Shown: positions 45,343 to 54,478 of the stretch, in pieces | Position numbering within the stretch: position 1 is the first letter of the stretch | Layout of the letters: every line of letters starts with the position of its first letter | NCBI RefSeq assembly: GCF_003939025.1 | Contig: NZ_RQIH01000007.1 | Location: 248,001-312,000 of the forward strand | Direction: 5' to 3' | Length of the DNA: 64,000 bases | Source: Rhizobium sophoriradicis | Lineage (GTDB): Bacteria > Pseudomonadota > Alphaproteobacteria > Rhizobiales > Rhizobiaceae | Translations under genes and position numbers: made by a program | The notes under the pieces: generated by a model | What the model saw: the letters and a program-made list of their open reading frames with translations, nothing else | Databases searched by the model: none | Told to the model about the DNA's origin: nothing

Positions 45343-45345
45343 TCC

Positions 45346-45933
45346 CTATCCAATCCAAGAGGCAAAAAAGCGCAGGCCGCTTTCTGTCAGGATGGCATCC
45401 AGGCTAATGTCATGCGGCTCGTCCGGCACATGTGCCACTTCCTGGCAGTCGAATGCAATGCCGATCAGCTTCGGATGCAGGCCTTTCTCTCTTAGCCGGC
45501 TGATGGCACGGTCATAGTAGCCTGCGCCGTAGCCGATGCGATGGCCGCGGGCATCGAAGGCCGAAAGCGGCACCAGCATGATCTCGGGGTGGAGAATGGC
45601 AGCCTCCGCGCCGGGAGCCACCGTGCCGAAGCCGGTCTCAATGAGAGGCAGCCCTTCGGTCAGTTCTCGAAAGGCGATGGTCTGCTTGTCGAGGATCGCC
45701 GGCACGCACAGCCGTGCGCCGCGCGCTGCGAACCGGGCCATCAGCGGCCGCAGATCGGCCTCGGACCGGATCGGCAGGAAACCGGAGACGATCGTTCCGG
45801 GGGCGAAGGCGACGGCCTCGCCGGCATGATCCGCCATTGCAAGGCTTTTGGAGATGCGCTCCTCAGGAGCGATGGCGTCGCGGGCGGCCAGCCGTTCATT
45901 GCGCAACTGCGCCTTCAGTTCTCGTGCGGTCAT
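45346..45933 (-). CDS. fthC: 5-formyltetrahydrofolate cyclo-ligase
   Basis: This 195-residue enzyme has the C-terminal GYGAGYYDRAIS motif of 5-formyl-THF cyclo-ligases near residue 135 and an N-terminal MTARELKAQLRNERLAARDA. It converts 5-formyl-THF to 5,10-methenyl-THF using ATP, refilling the folate pool. It is followed by ymdB on the same strand (3-base gap). In many alphaproteobacteria this gene lies beside 6S RNA, but here 6S RNA is far away, after zapA. Confidence 0.93.
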   Translation of the reverse strand: MTARELKAQLRNERLAARDAIAPEERISKSLAMADHAGEAVAFAPGTIVSGFLPIRSEADLRPLMARFAARGARLCVPAILDKQTIAFRELTEGLPLIETGFGTVAPGAEAAILHPEIMLVPLSAFDARGHRIGYGAGYYDRAISRLREKGLHPKLIGIAFDCQEVAHVPDEPHDISLDAILTESGLRFFASWIG

Positions 45934-46062
45934 TCGATCTGCCAGATGTGAGAGGTTCTGCCGAGCATAGACGGCTGGAGGCCCGATGCAAATGCAGGCT
46001 GCGACAGGAGCGCGGCGGTTTCACGCCGTGTCAGCCGGCCGCTAGTTGTTAGACGAGGAGGC

Positions 46063-46980
46063 CTATTGCTCCTGCGCCGATTCGTGTGCCGACGTCGCCA
46101 GCGCGGCGGCCAGCCGCCGCATCGTTTCCTCGAACAGAGGGGTTCCGCCCGGCATCCAGCCGAGCGCGCGAATTTTCGCCGTGCTCATAGTATTCAGCGT
46201 TGTGCCATCGGCCGGAGCCGGCAGCGCATGGCGACAGTCCGTCTCACGGCGGATGGGGGCAAGGATGTCGCGGGTGTCGACGACGATGTCCGACACGTTG
46301 AAGATCTCGCCGGAGATGCGCGTGCTTTCCGTTTCCAGCATCAGCCGCACCGCCCGCCCGAGGTCGCGGCCGTGAACCTCCGTGCCTGCACGAAGAGCGA
46401 CCGGCCGGCCGGCGCGATAATCGTCGATGAGGCCGCCCCATTTGTTCGGCGAGAGATCGCCATAGATGCCGGTCGCCCGCAGACTGACGCCGGCAAAACC
46501 CGGTGCCGAGAGATGGGTCAGCGCGCCTTCGGCGTCGAGCTTGATCTGGCCGTAGAGCGTCTCCGGCTTCGGCAGCATCGTTTCGGTAAGCTCGGTTCCC
46601 GCAGGGTGTTCGCCGTAGGCCGCCCGGCTGGACAGGAAGACACAGCGGCGCGTACCGGCGCGTTTTGCCGCTTCGAAAAGCCGGACAGTGCCATCCAGGT
46701 TCAACCTCTGAAAGCTCTTCGGGTCATCGCCCTCGCCGCCGCGATATTTGCCGGGAACGTGGCTGAAGGCGGCGTGGACGAAGAAATAGGCGTCGTCGAA
46801 AATGTCGATCTGGTCCTTATCGGGATCGAGCGAAAGCGCTGCGAACTCTACCGGGCGGGAGAAGAGGCGGGCACGCGGCGCACGGCGTCCACCGACGATC
46901 ACCTGATAGCCGGCGGTCAGAAGCTCCTCGACGACATAACGGCCGACGAGACCGGTTCCGCCGGATACCAATACTTTCAT
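46063..46980 (-). CDS. sqdC: SDR-family protein of the sulfolipid operon, SqdC-like
   Basis: This 305-residue protein has an N-terminal Rossmann motif GGTGLVGRYVVEEL and the SDR Tyr-Lys pair in YGQIKLDAEGAL near residue 146. It belongs to the NAD-dependent epimerase/dehydratase class. The position after sqdB and sqdD in the same orientation matches the sqdBDC operon described in Sinorhizobium meliloti, in which sqdC encodes a reductase-like protein of sulfolipid synthesis. Its ATG overlaps the sqdD stop (ATGA), indicating translational coupling. Confidence 0.85.
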   Translation of the reverse strand: MKVLVSGGTGLVGRYVVEELLTAGYQVIVGGRRAPRARLFSRPVEFAALSLDPDKDQIDIFDDAYFFVHAAFSHVPGKYRGGEGDDPKSFQRLNLDGTVRLFEAAKRAGTRRCVFLSSRAAYGEHPAGTELTETMLPKPETLYGQIKLDAEGALTHLSAPGFAGVSLRATGIYGDLSPNKWGGLIDDYRAGRPVALRAGTEVHGRDLGRAVRLMLETESTRISGEIFNVSDIVVDTRDILAPIRRETDCRHALPAPADGTTLNTMSTAKIRALGWMPGGTPLFEETMRRLAAALATSAHESAQEQ

Positions 46981-47801
46981 GCTGCCCCTTCCGGATTGTC
47001 TAGCGCCGCGATCTCCGGCACATAGCTATCATTGTAGAAACGATGCCACAAATCGATCAAGGGTTGTAGCTGTGCTGCCTTGGGATGATCCTTTTCCCAC
47101 GGCTTTTCATATTGGTAGTGCAGGATCGAAACGCTCTTCCAGTCCCAAAGCGCCGGCATGGTGAACCATACATATTGCAGCATGTTGAAATAAACCGGCA
47201 GGCCGTGCCAATCCGGGAAGAACGTCTCGAGAAAGGTCTGATCGGTGCGCCGCCAGAAGGTGTCCGGTCTGTCCAGGCTTTCGAGCATGAGCCGGAATGT
47301 GTCATGTGACGGCGTGGCGACGAAGACGCCGGAGTTCATGCGGCGGAAGTCGGCGAGGCTTTCATAGACATTGGGGGCGGCGGAAAATTCCGGATAGTGG
47401 AAGAGCCTGTCGACGTTCTTCAGCACCAAGGCATCGGTGTCGATGAAGACGCAGCGTTCGTATTCGACGAGCTGCCAAAGCCTGAGCTTGCAGAAATTGT
47501 CGAGCGGCGAATGAAAGGCGGGCTTACGGCCCTTGGTGAAAGGCGCGGCGGAATGGAGTTGGCCGCGGGCGTGGCGCTGGTTGAAGGCATCGGAGAGCGG
47601 CAGGTGCTCGACCTCGATGAGGCGGCAGGCGTGGGCTTCCAGTGGGGCGAGGGCGGTTGCATCGACGCCGCCGGTATGGAGGACGACGATGTCGGCGGTG
47701 GTACCGGTTCGGCGAAGCGAGTTCACCAGGGCGGTGGCGCCCATGGCGTAGTCGGCGTTGGTGACGAGGGTGACGTAGGCGAATACGGACGAGCGGTTCA
47801 T
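46977..47801 (-). CDS. sqdD: Glycosyltransferase (GT8-like), SqdD
   Basis: This 274-residue protein resembles glycogenin-type GT8 enzymes: it begins MNRSSVFAYVTLVTNADYAM, and the DxD-like metal motif FIDTDALVLKNVDRLF lies near residue 110. In rhizobia this gene joins sqdB and sqdC in sulfolipid synthesis, where it would move sulfoquinovose to diacylglycerol. The start at 47801 is used; the longer open frame runs back into a mosaic repeat. It shares an ATGA overlap with sqdC. Confidence 0.9.
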   Translation of the reverse strand: MNRSSVFAYVTLVTNADYAMGATALVNSLRRTGTTADIVVLHTGGVDATALAPLEAHACRLIEVEHLPLSDAFNQRHARGQLHSAAPFTKGRKPAFHSPLDNFCKLRLWQLVEYERCVFIDTDALVLKNVDRLFHYPEFSAAPNVYESLADFRRMNSGVFVATPSHDTFRLMLESLDRPDTFWRRTDQTFLETFFPDWHGLPVYFNMLQYVWFTMPALWDWKSVSILHYQYEKPWEKDHPKAAQLQPLIDLWHRFYNDSYVPEIAALDNPEGAA

Positions 47802-47865
47802 CGGGTTCGACTGCCTCGATATGTCTTGCTCCGGCGGAGGATAGACGGCAAGGCGTTGCTGCATG

Positions 47866-48027
47866 TCTCTTCTCCCCAGCGGGGAGAAGGTGCCGGCAGG
47901 CGGATGAGGGGGCGAGCGCCGACAGGAGCGAGTGCGCTGAGCGCGAGCGAAGGGCAATGAAGGGCGTGCCGTGTGGCCCCCTCATCCGACCCTCCGGGCC
48001 ACCTTCTCCCCGCTGGGGAGAAGAGGG
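47866..48027. repeat. Rhizobial intergenic mosaic element (RIME-like)
   Basis: Terminal hairpins CTTCTCCCCAGCGGGGAGAA (from about 47869) and CTTCTCCCCGCTGGGGAGAA (48003-48022) bracket an element of about 160 bases. An inner inverted pair GGATGAGGGGGC / GCCCCCTCATCC lies between them. This is the layout of the RIME family in rhizobia. It lies between sqdB and sqdD, within the presumed operon. Confidence 0.8.
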
Positions 48028-48068
48028 GGCAAGCCGCGGCCTTTCTAGCCTTCGTCACCGTTCAGCAC

Positions 48069-49289
48069 TCATGACACCGACTTCAGCCGCTTGCCTTCCG
48101 GATCGTGGTTGATCGTCGCGGCGATATCCCTGGTCCAGGCGGAGACGGCCGGCACGCGGGCACGGTCGACGCGATAGGCGAATTTCTTCGCGACGTCGAC
48201 GATCTCGCCGAGCAGGCCTGTTTCCAGCGTGATCGGTTCGAGGCCGAGATTGCGGAACTTTTCGTTGCGGACGATTAGTTCGTTTTCGGCGGCTTCCTTG
48301 CGCGGGTTGGGCAGATAGGCAATTTTGGCGCCGCTGATCCTCGCAATCATTTCGGCGAGGTCGCGTACCCGGTGGGTCTCCGTCATCTGATTGAAGATCT
48401 CGACGCGGGCGCCGCGAGCGGGAGGATTCTTGAGCGCCAGCTCGATGCAGCGCACCGAATCCTGGATATGGATGAAGGCGCGGGTCTGGCCGCCGGTGCC
48501 GTGCACGGTCAGCGGATAGCCGATCGCCGCCTGGATGAGGAAGCGGTTCAGCACCGTGCCGTAATCGCCGTCATAGTCGAAACGGTTGATGAGCTGCGCG
48601 TGACAGCGCGTCTGCTCGGTGTGCGTGCCCCAAACGATCCCTTGGTGCAGGTCGGTAATCCGCAAGCCGTCGTTCTTGGCGTAGAACTGGAAGAGCAGCT
48701 GATCCAGGCATTTGGTCATGTGGTAGATCGAGCCGGGATTGGAGGGGTAGAGGATCTCCTGGCTGACCGTCTCGCCGCCCGCCGTTTCGATGCCGACCGG
48801 CAGGTAACCTTCGGGGATCGCCGCGCCGACTGTCGAGTAGCCGTAGACGCCCATGGTGCCGAGATGGATGAGATGGGCGTCGAGGTTGAGCTCGGTAAGG
48901 GCGTTCAAAAGATTGTGCGTGGCGCTGACGTTGTTATTAACAGTGTAGTTCTTATGGCGGTCGCTCTTCATCGAATAGGGCGCGGCCCGCTGTTCGGCGA
49001 AGTGGATGATGGCATCGGGGCGATGTTCTGAGAGCCAGTTCTTCAGGAGTTCGTAATCCCTGGCGAGATCGATCAGGTTGAAGTGGATGCGGCGCCCCGT
49101 TTCGGCATGCCAGATGCGGGTGCGCTCCTGGATCGAATCCATCGGTGTCAGCGACTGAACGCCGAGCTCGGTATCGATCCAGCGGCGCGACAGATTGTCG
49201 AGGATATGGACGTCGTGACCGGCATCGGAGAGATGCAGCGAGGTTGGCCAACCAATGAAACCGTCTCCGCCCATAACCGCAATCTTCAT
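48069..49289 (-). CDS. sqdB: UDP-sulfoquinovose synthase
   Basis: This 406-residue SDR enzyme begins MKIAVMGGDGFIGWPTSLHL. It has a catalytic Tyr-Lys pair (Y189, K193) in SIYHMTKCLDQL, T145 nearby, and the SQD1-type phrase FAEQRAAPYSMKSDRHKNYT. It makes UDP-sulfoquinovose from UDP-glucose and sulfite for membrane sulfolipid. The start at 49289 has AGGAG about nine bases upstream. The downstream genes sqdD and sqdC complete the operon, with a mosaic repeat after this gene. Three 22-bp-spaced direct repeats lie upstream. Confidence 0.95.
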   Translation of the reverse strand: MKIAVMGGDGFIGWPTSLHLSDAGHDVHILDNLSRRWIDTELGVQSLTPMDSIQERTRIWHAETGRRIHFNLIDLARDYELLKNWLSEHRPDAIIHFAEQRAAPYSMKSDRHKNYTVNNNVSATHNLLNALTELNLDAHLIHLGTMGVYGYSTVGAAIPEGYLPVGIETAGGETVSQEILYPSNPGSIYHMTKCLDQLLFQFYAKNDGLRITDLHQGIVWGTHTEQTRCHAQLINRFDYDGDYGTVLNRFLIQAAIGYPLTVHGTGGQTRAFIHIQDSVRCIELALKNPPARGARVEIFNQMTETHRVRDLAEMIARISGAKIAYLPNPRKEAAENELIVRNEKFRNLGLEPITLETGLLGEIVDVAKKFAYRVDRARVPAVSAWTRDIAATINHDPEGKRLKSVS

Positions 49290-49345
49290 CGCATCGTCTC
49301 CTGATCGTTCGCTCATTATCGGGAATAGTTAGGAATTATGACAAT

Positions 49346-49408
49346 CATTCAATGCCTGCCGGCGGCGCATTCAATGCATGCCTACCGGGCATTCAATGCT
49401 TGCCTGCC
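49346..49408. repeat. Three 22-bp-period direct repeats between sqdB and ybgC
   Basis: CATTCAATGC followed by TGCC occurs at 49346, 49368 and 49390, an exact period of 22 bases, about two helical turns. The repeats lie between divergent sqdB (starts at 49289) and ybgC (starts at 49453). They look like regulator binding repeats; the spacing places every copy on the same face of the helix. No match to a Pho box was seen. Confidence 0.7.
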
Positions 49409-49452
49409 GAGAGGCGTTGCGCCAAAGAGGGCACCGCAGTTTGGAGAAAATT

Positions 49453-49908
49453 ATGACGGAACGCCCTTTTTCCATATCGGGAGAGCTGACGGAGACCGGA
49501 CATCGCCTCGTCCAGCGGGTCTATTATGAGGACACGGATTTCTCCGGCCTGGTCTATCATGCGCGCTACCTGCATTTTCTCGAGCGCGGCCGCACCGATT
49601 ATCTGCGCTGCCTCGGAGTCGAGCAGCGCGAGCTGGTCAGCGCCGACGAGGAGGGGCTTGTCTTCGTCGTTCACCGCATGGAGATCGACTTCAAGAGCCC
49701 GGCGCGCATGGACGATGTACTGACGATCCTGACGCACACGGAAAAAGCGGGTGGTGCCAAGATGGTGCTCAATCAGCAGATCCGCTCGGGCGAGACGCTG
49801 CTGATCGCCGCCCGGGTGATCATCGCCGTCATCAATGCCAAAGGGCGGCCGCGGCGGCTGCCGGAGACGTTGGCGGCGAAATTCCTTGAAGGCAGCACGC
49901 CGCTATAG
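49453..49908 (+). CDS. ybgC: Tol-Pal system acyl-CoA thioesterase YbgC
   Basis: This 151-residue hotdog-fold enzyme begins MTERPFSISGELTETGHRLV and has the YbgC motif VYYEDTDFSGLVYHARYLHF near residue 22, containing the active-site Asp. YbgC thioesterases act on acyl-CoA and accompany the Tol-Pal genes in many proteobacteria. It precedes tolQ by 373 bases on the same strand. The start at 49453 is used because the longer frame is not homologous. GGAG lies seven bases upstream. Confidence 0.95.
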   Translation: MTERPFSISGELTETGHRLVQRVYYEDTDFSGLVYHARYLHFLERGRTDYLRCLGVEQRELVSADEEGLVFVVHRMEIDFKSPARMDDVLTILTHTEKAGGAKMVLNQQIRSGETLLIAARVIIAVINAKGRPRRLPETLAAKFLEGSTPL

Positions 49909-50281
49909 CGCCGAATTGCTCGAAATTCGGCCTTGTAAAAACTTGAGCTTTATGTGAAGGAATTCCCGCGCCGCAGGATGAGCGCTCTTTCGGCAGCCGG
50001 ATCTGCTCCGGTCAAGTAATCCAGGAATAAAATCTCCCGAATACAGGCTTGCTGTCATAGTCCGGCACTAACGATCTATTAACCATAATAGTGTCTTACT
50101 GGGAAAGTCGGAGTTTGTGCGGTGCACGCCTTCCTTTGACCAAATTTGACGGCAAGAAGGCGGAAGATGAGCTTGGAAGCTTGACCAGGGCTTTGGGCGG
50201 CGGCCGCCGGACACTTCTTGCGAGATCACTTTGTGCCGCCCGGTCCAGCACCGGGCGTTTGGATTCGGGGATTTTGGATCA
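49909..50281. other. Upstream region of the tol operon
   Basis: This 373-base spacer holds the tolQ promoter region. TTAACCATAAT at 50079-50089 recurs at 54479-54489 upstream of pal. It contains the TTAACC core of a CtrA half-site. The rest has no ORF that I can support and no repeat copy. The tolQ start follows an imperfect RBS. Confidence 0.4.
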
Positions 50282-51001
50282 ATGGAACAAGTAGGATTGG
50301 CAGCAGCCACGACGGACGTCAGCCTCTGGTCGCTTTTCATGCAGGCCGGCATCGTCGTCAAGCTCGTCATGCTCGGGCTCATCGCAGCCTCTGTGTGGAC
50401 CTGGGCGATCGTCATCGACAAATACCTGGCCTATGGCCGCGCACGGCGCCAGTTCGACAAATTCGAACAGGTGTTCTGGTCGGGCCAGTCGCTCGAAGAA
50501 CTCTATCGCTCGCTGTCGGAGCGCAACAATACCGGCCTGGCGTCGATCTTCGTCGCGGCCATGCGCGAGTGGAAGAAATCCTTCGAACGCGGCGCCCGCT
50601 CGCCGATCGGCCTGCAGATGCGTATCGATCGCGCGATGGATGTGACGCTCGCCCGTGAAACCGAATATCTCGGTGCCCGCCTCGGGTCGCTTGCGACGAT
50701 CGGTTCGGCCGGTCCGTTCATCGGCCTGTTCGGCACCGTCGTTGGTATCATGACCTCGTTCCAGGCGATCGCCGGTTCGAAGTCGACCAACCTCGCGGTC
50801 GTCGCGCCCGGCATTGCCGAAGCGCTGCTTGCCACCGCGATTGGCCTTGTCGCCGCTATTCCGGCGGTTATTGCTTACAACAAGTTCTCCGCCGATGCCG
50901 GCAAGCTCTCGGCGCGCATGGAAGGTTTCGCGGACGAATTCTCCGCCATACTTTCGCGCCAGATCGACGAGAAGCTGCAGCCGCGCGCTGCTGCTCAGTA
51001 A
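50282..51001 (+). CDS. tolQ: TolQ
   Basis: This 239-residue inner-membrane protein begins MEQVGLAAATTDVSLWSLFM. It has three transmembrane helices (about 20-42, 140-163 and 178-203); the second contains PFIGLFGTVVGIMTSF. TolQ and TolR form a proton-driven stator that energises TolA and the Pal-linked outer membrane at the septum. It is followed by tolR after 18 bases. Confidence 0.96.
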   Translation: MEQVGLAAATTDVSLWSLFMQAGIVVKLVMLGLIAASVWTWAIVIDKYLAYGRARRQFDKFEQVFWSGQSLEELYRSLSERNNTGLASIFVAAMREWKKSFERGARSPIGLQMRIDRAMDVTLARETEYLGARLGSLATIGSAGPFIGLFGTVVGIMTSFQAIAGSKSTNLAVVAPGIAEALLATAIGLVAAIPAVIAYNKFSADAGKLSARMEGFADEFSAILSRQIDEKLQPRAAAQ

Positions 51002-51019
51002 CCAACGGAGTATTCTGAC

Positions 51020-51475
51020 ATGGGTATGGCTGTTGGAGGCAATGGCGGCGGGGGCGGCGGACGCCGCCGTCGCGGCGGTCGGAACAAGGCCGTGATCTCC
51101 GAAATCAACGTGACGCCGCTCGTCGACGTCATGCTGGTGCTTCTGATCATCTTCATGGTTGCGGCACCGATGATGACCGTCGGCGTGCCGATCGATCTGC
51201 CGGAAACGCAGGCCAAGGCGCTGAATTCCGAGACGCAGCCGATCACCATCTCCGTCAAGAATGACGGCGAGGTGTTCCTGCAGGAAACGCCGATCCCGGC
51301 CGCCGAGATCGCCGCCAAGCTCGAGGCGATCGCCACCACCGGCTATAACGAACGTATCTTCGTGCGCGGCGACGCGACGGCGCCCTACGGCGTCATCGCC
51401 GACGTCATGGCCCGTATCCAGGGCGCAGGCTTCAAGAATATCGGCCTGGTGACGCAGCAGAAGAAGGACCAGTAG
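51020..51475 (+). CDS. tolR: TolR
   Basis: This 151-residue protein has a Gly- and Arg-rich N-terminus (GGNGGGGGGRRRRGGR) and one transmembrane helix at about 34-51. The helix includes the conserved Asp in LVDVMLVLLIIFMV (D36). A periplasmic domain follows. TolR partners TolQ in the stator. An Asp in the helix is required for proton coupling in TolR and MotB proteins. It is followed by tolA after 8 bases. Confidence 0.96.
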   Translation: MGMAVGGNGGGGGGRRRRGGRNKAVISEINVTPLVDVMLVLLIIFMVAAPMMTVGVPIDLPETQAKALNSETQPITISVKNDGEVFLQETPIPAAEIAAKLEAIATTGYNERIFVRGDATAPYGVIADVMARIQGAGFKNIGLVTQQKKDQ

Positions 51476-51483
51476 CGTTCAAG

Positions 51484-52629
51484 ATGAAGACCAGCGTCGT
51501 CACATCTGCTGTTCTGCACTGCCTGGTGCTTACCTGGGCGATGGTGTCGCTCGGCGCGCCGGAATCCTTCAAGGTGGAGGATTTCGAGGCGATGCCGGTC
51601 GATCTCGTGCCGGTGGAATCCATCACCCAGATGCAGCAGGGCGACAAGAAGGCTCCGAAGAAGGAGACCTCAGCGCCCGTGCCGACGACGCGGCCGCCGA
51701 TCGCGCAGCCGGCCGAGAACGCCGGCGACAACAATGTCGATTTGAAGACGCCGCCGGTGCCGAACGCCAAGCCGAGCAACAGCGAGGCGGCCGCCGCCAA
51801 TTCCAGCGAAAAGCCGCAGCCCCAGATCGATCCCAAGCCGAACGACGTCAAGGAAGTCAACAAGGAAGAGACCGAGGTCGAGCAACCGAAGGAAGTCGCC
51901 TCCATTCCGCCGCCTAAGCCCGTCGAAGTGACGCCGCCGAAGCCCGAGGAAAAACCGCCGGAAGAACAGGCCAAGCCTGAGGAGCCGCCGAAACCGGATG
52001 CGGAAGCATTGCCGGACAAGGTGCCGACGCCGGTCGTCAAGCCGCAGGTAAAACCGCCGGAGCCGCAGAAGCCTGCCGAAAAGCCACCGGAAAAGACTCC
52101 AGACCAGCCGAAGGCTGCGGAAGCGCCGACGGACAAGAAGAAGGCCGACAAGAAGCAGGAAGTGGCGAAATCCGCTTCGTCAATGAAGAGTGACTTCAAC
52201 GCGGATGAGATTTCCGCCCTGCTGAACAAGACCGATCCTTCTGCCGGGGGAGCTAAGCGCTCGACCCAAGAGGCCTCGCTCGGTGCGAAGAAGAGCAATG
52301 GTGCCTCCAAGCTCAGTCAAAGCGAAGAAGACGCGCTAAAAGGTTTGATCGAGGGTAACTGGCTTATCACTCCGGGAATGGAAGGCCTTTCCGGCATGGT
52401 CATCACCGTGCATTTCAAACTCGACAAAGATGGAAACATTATCGGCCAACCTGAAATCGAGTCTTCCGGTGGAAGCAGCACCGATTCAACGCGTCGTGCG
52501 CTGGAAAGTGGCGCTTACCGTGCCGTGATGAAATCTGCTCCGTCGTTCCGCACGAATCTTCCGATGGACAAGTATGACGTGTGGAACGAGGTCGTTCTTA
52601 ATTTTCATCCCAGCGATATGGGGATTTAA
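51484..52629 (+). CDS. tolA: TolA
   Basis: This 381-residue protein has an N-terminal anchor near residues 5-22 and a long Pro/Lys/Glu-rich segment (about 45-235, EEKPPEEQAKPEEPPKPDAE). A C-terminal TolA/TonB-like domain follows (about 280-381). The last domain contains MVITVHFKLDKDGNIIGQPE. It transmits energy from TolQR to Pal. The GC content of its C-terminal part is visibly lower than in tolQ and tolR. The stop is directly followed by the ATG of the extra TolA-C-like gene. Confidence 0.93.
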   Translation: MKTSVVTSAVLHCLVLTWAMVSLGAPESFKVEDFEAMPVDLVPVESITQMQQGDKKAPKKETSAPVPTTRPPIAQPAENAGDNNVDLKTPPVPNAKPSNSEAAAANSSEKPQPQIDPKPNDVKEVNKEETEVEQPKEVASIPPPKPVEVTPPKPEEKPPEEQAKPEEPPKPDAEALPDKVPTPVVKPQVKPPEPQKPAEKPPEKTPDQPKAAEAPTDKKKADKKQEVAKSASSMKSDFNADEISALLNKTDPSAGGAKRSTQEASLGAKKSNGASKLSQSEEDALKGLIEGNWLITPGMEGLSGMVITVHFKLDKDGNIIGQPEIESSGGSSTDSTRRALESGAYRAVMKSAPSFRTNLPMDKYDVWNEVVLNFHPSDMGI

Positions 52630-53076
52630 ATGCCGACGGATTCGATCCATTTCGCAAAATCTTTCGGCATATGCGCGATGTTGGCAGGGTTGATCCCTGG
52701 CCTCGCATTTCCCTTCGATGCAAATGCGGAGACGGCTGATCGCCGAAACAGCGATGTCAATTCGCTGCGGATCAGCGTGGCTGAAGCTGAGGCGGTGCGA
52801 AACGCGATCACAGATCAATTCTTCGTCGACAATCGCCTGAAAGATATCGGCAGCGTGCGTTTGACGATCCACATAAAGCTCGCCAGAGACGGGCAGATCG
52901 TAGGCAACCCTGATGTGCAGGTCACCGGTGGCAGTGAGCGTGCGCAGAAAAGTCTTACCGCTTCCGGCCTTCGCGCCGTTCGTCGCGCAGCTCCTTTTAC
53001 GATGCTTCCGAAAGATAAATACGATGCTTGGAAGGAAGTTGTTTTCAATTTCGACACCAGCGCTCTTACCCGATAA
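52630..53076 (+). CDS. Secreted TolA C-terminal-domain-like protein
   Basis: This 148-residue protein begins with a signal-type segment ending DANA. Its main domain resembles the C-terminus of Tol[21 protein letters not shown] and [14 protein letters not shown] match the phrases MVITVHFKLDKDGNIIGQPE and DKYDVWNEVVLNFH of the upstream gene. It lacks the anchor and long linker, so it would be free in the periplasm. Its ATG abuts the tolA stop. Base use is less GC-rich than the Tol genes upstream. It appears to be a divergent duplication; the role is unknown. Confidence 0.8.
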   Translation: MPTDSIHFAKSFGICAMLAGLIPGLAFPFDANAETADRRNSDVNSLRISVAEAEAVRNAITDQFFVDNRLKDIGSVRLTIHIKLARDGQIVGNPDVQVTGGSERAQKSLTASGLRAVRRAAPFTMLPKDKYDAWKEVVFNFDTSALTR

Positions 53077-53098
53077 GATGCTGAAAGGCTTGTTTGAT

Positions 53099-54406
53099 AT
53101 GGTCAAGTGTTCTCTCATCCGCGCTCTGATGGTCATTGCAGGCCTGATTGGGGCTGCAGCCTTTACGACGCCGGCGAACGCGTTGGTCACTCTCGATCTT
53201 CGAAAAGGCAACGTTCAGCCGATGCCGATTGCGGTGACGGATTTCCAGGGCGACATGGGCGCGCAGGTCTCGCAAGTCATCGCCGCCGACTTACAGCGGT
53301 CGGGTCTCTTCGCACCGATCAACAAGTCAGCCTTTATCGAAAAGATCTCCAATCCGGATGCATCGCCGCGTTTCGAGGACTGGAAGGTCATCAATGCCCA
53401 GGCGCTGGTCACCGGCCGGGTTACCAAGGAAGCAGATGGCCGTCTTCGCGCCGAATTCCGCCTCTGGGATCCGTTCGCCGGGCAGCAGATGACTGGTCAG
53501 CAGTTCTTCACCCAGCCGGAGAACTGGCGCCGTGTGGCGCACATCATTGCCGATGCGATCTACAAGCAGATCACCGGTGAAGAAGGCTATTTCGACACCC
53601 GCGTCGTCTTCGTCTCGGAATCCGGCACCAAACAGCAGCGCAAGCGCCAACTGGCGATCATGGATCAGGACGGTTTCAACGTGCGTATGCTGACCGACGG
53701 CAGCGATCTCGTGCTGACGCCGCGCTTCTCGCCGAGCCGGCAGGAAGTCACCTATATGTCCTTTGCCAACCAGCAGCCGCGTGTCTATCTGCTGCAGCTC
53801 GAAACCGGGCAGCGCGAGGTCGTCGGCAACTTCCCCGGCATGACTTTCTCGCCGCGCTTTTCTCCGGATGGCCAGAAGGTGATCATGAGCCTGCAGCAGG
53901 AAGGCAATTCCAACATCTATACGATGGACCTGCGCTCGCGCACGACGACGCGGCTGACCTCGACGGCGGCGATCGACACCTCGCCCTCCTATTCGCCCGA
54001 TGGTGCCCGTGTCAGCTTCGAAAGCGACCGTGGCGGCAAGCCGCAGATCTACGTGATGAATGCCGATGGTTCCGGCCAGACCCGTATCTCCTTCGGCGAC
54101 GGCTCCTATTCGACGCCGGTCTGGTCGCCGCGCGGCGATCTCATCGCCTTCACCAAGCAGTCCGGCGGCAAGTTCTCGATCGGCGTGATGAAGCCGGACG
54201 GTTCGGGCGAGCGCATCCTGACGACCGGCTTCCACAATGAGGGCCCGACCTGGGCGCCGAACGGCCGCGTGCTGATGTTCTTCCGCCAGGCAGCAGGCTC
54301 TGGCGGCCCGCAGCTCTATTCAATCGATCTGACTGGCTACAACGAACAACTCGTCAAGACACCGACCTACGGTTCCGACCCGGCTTGGTCGCCGCTTCTG
54401 GAGTAA
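53099..54406 (+). CDS. tolB: TolB
   Basis: This 435-residue protein has a signal peptide (about 1-28, TTPANA) and an N-terminal domain (to about 165). A C-terminal beta-propeller has repeats [40 protein letters not shown] and [10 protein letters not shown]. TolB links Pal and TolA in the periplasm. Start choice: the ATG at 53099 is preferred for its signal peptide and AAGG; an in-frame ATG at 53078 is possible. The open frame from 52913 overlaps the gene before it and is not homologous. Confidence 0.96.
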   Translation: MVKCSLIRALMVIAGLIGAAAFTTPANALVTLDLRKGNVQPMPIAVTDFQGDMGAQVSQVIAADLQRSGLFAPINKSAFIEKISNPDASPRFEDWKVINAQALVTGRVTKEADGRLRAEFRLWDPFAGQQMTGQQFFTQPENWRRVAHIIADAIYKQITGEEGYFDTRVVFVSESGTKQQRKRQLAIMDQDGFNVRMLTDGSDLVLTPRFSPSRQEVTYMSFANQQPRVYLLQLETGQREVVGNFPGMTFSPRFSPDGQKVIMSLQQEGNSNIYTMDLRSRTTTRLTSTAAIDTSPSYSPDGARVSFESDRGGKPQIYVMNADGSGQTRISFGDGSYSTPVWSPRGDLIAFTKQSGGKFSIGVMKPDGSGERILTTGFHNEGPTWAPNGRVLMFFRQAAGSGGPQLYSIDLTGYNEQLVKTPTYGSDPAWSPLLE

Positions 54407-54478
54407 GAATGCGGCAGTGCCTTCTTGTCGCCCCAGAATCATGGAAACCGGGCGGCTACGGGACAAATCAGTAAATTG

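Noticed and set aside
49346..49408. CRISPR-like array
   Set aside because: Only three units with a 22-bp period, near-identical along much of the period and with no unique spacers; no cas genes. They fit regulatory direct repeats better.
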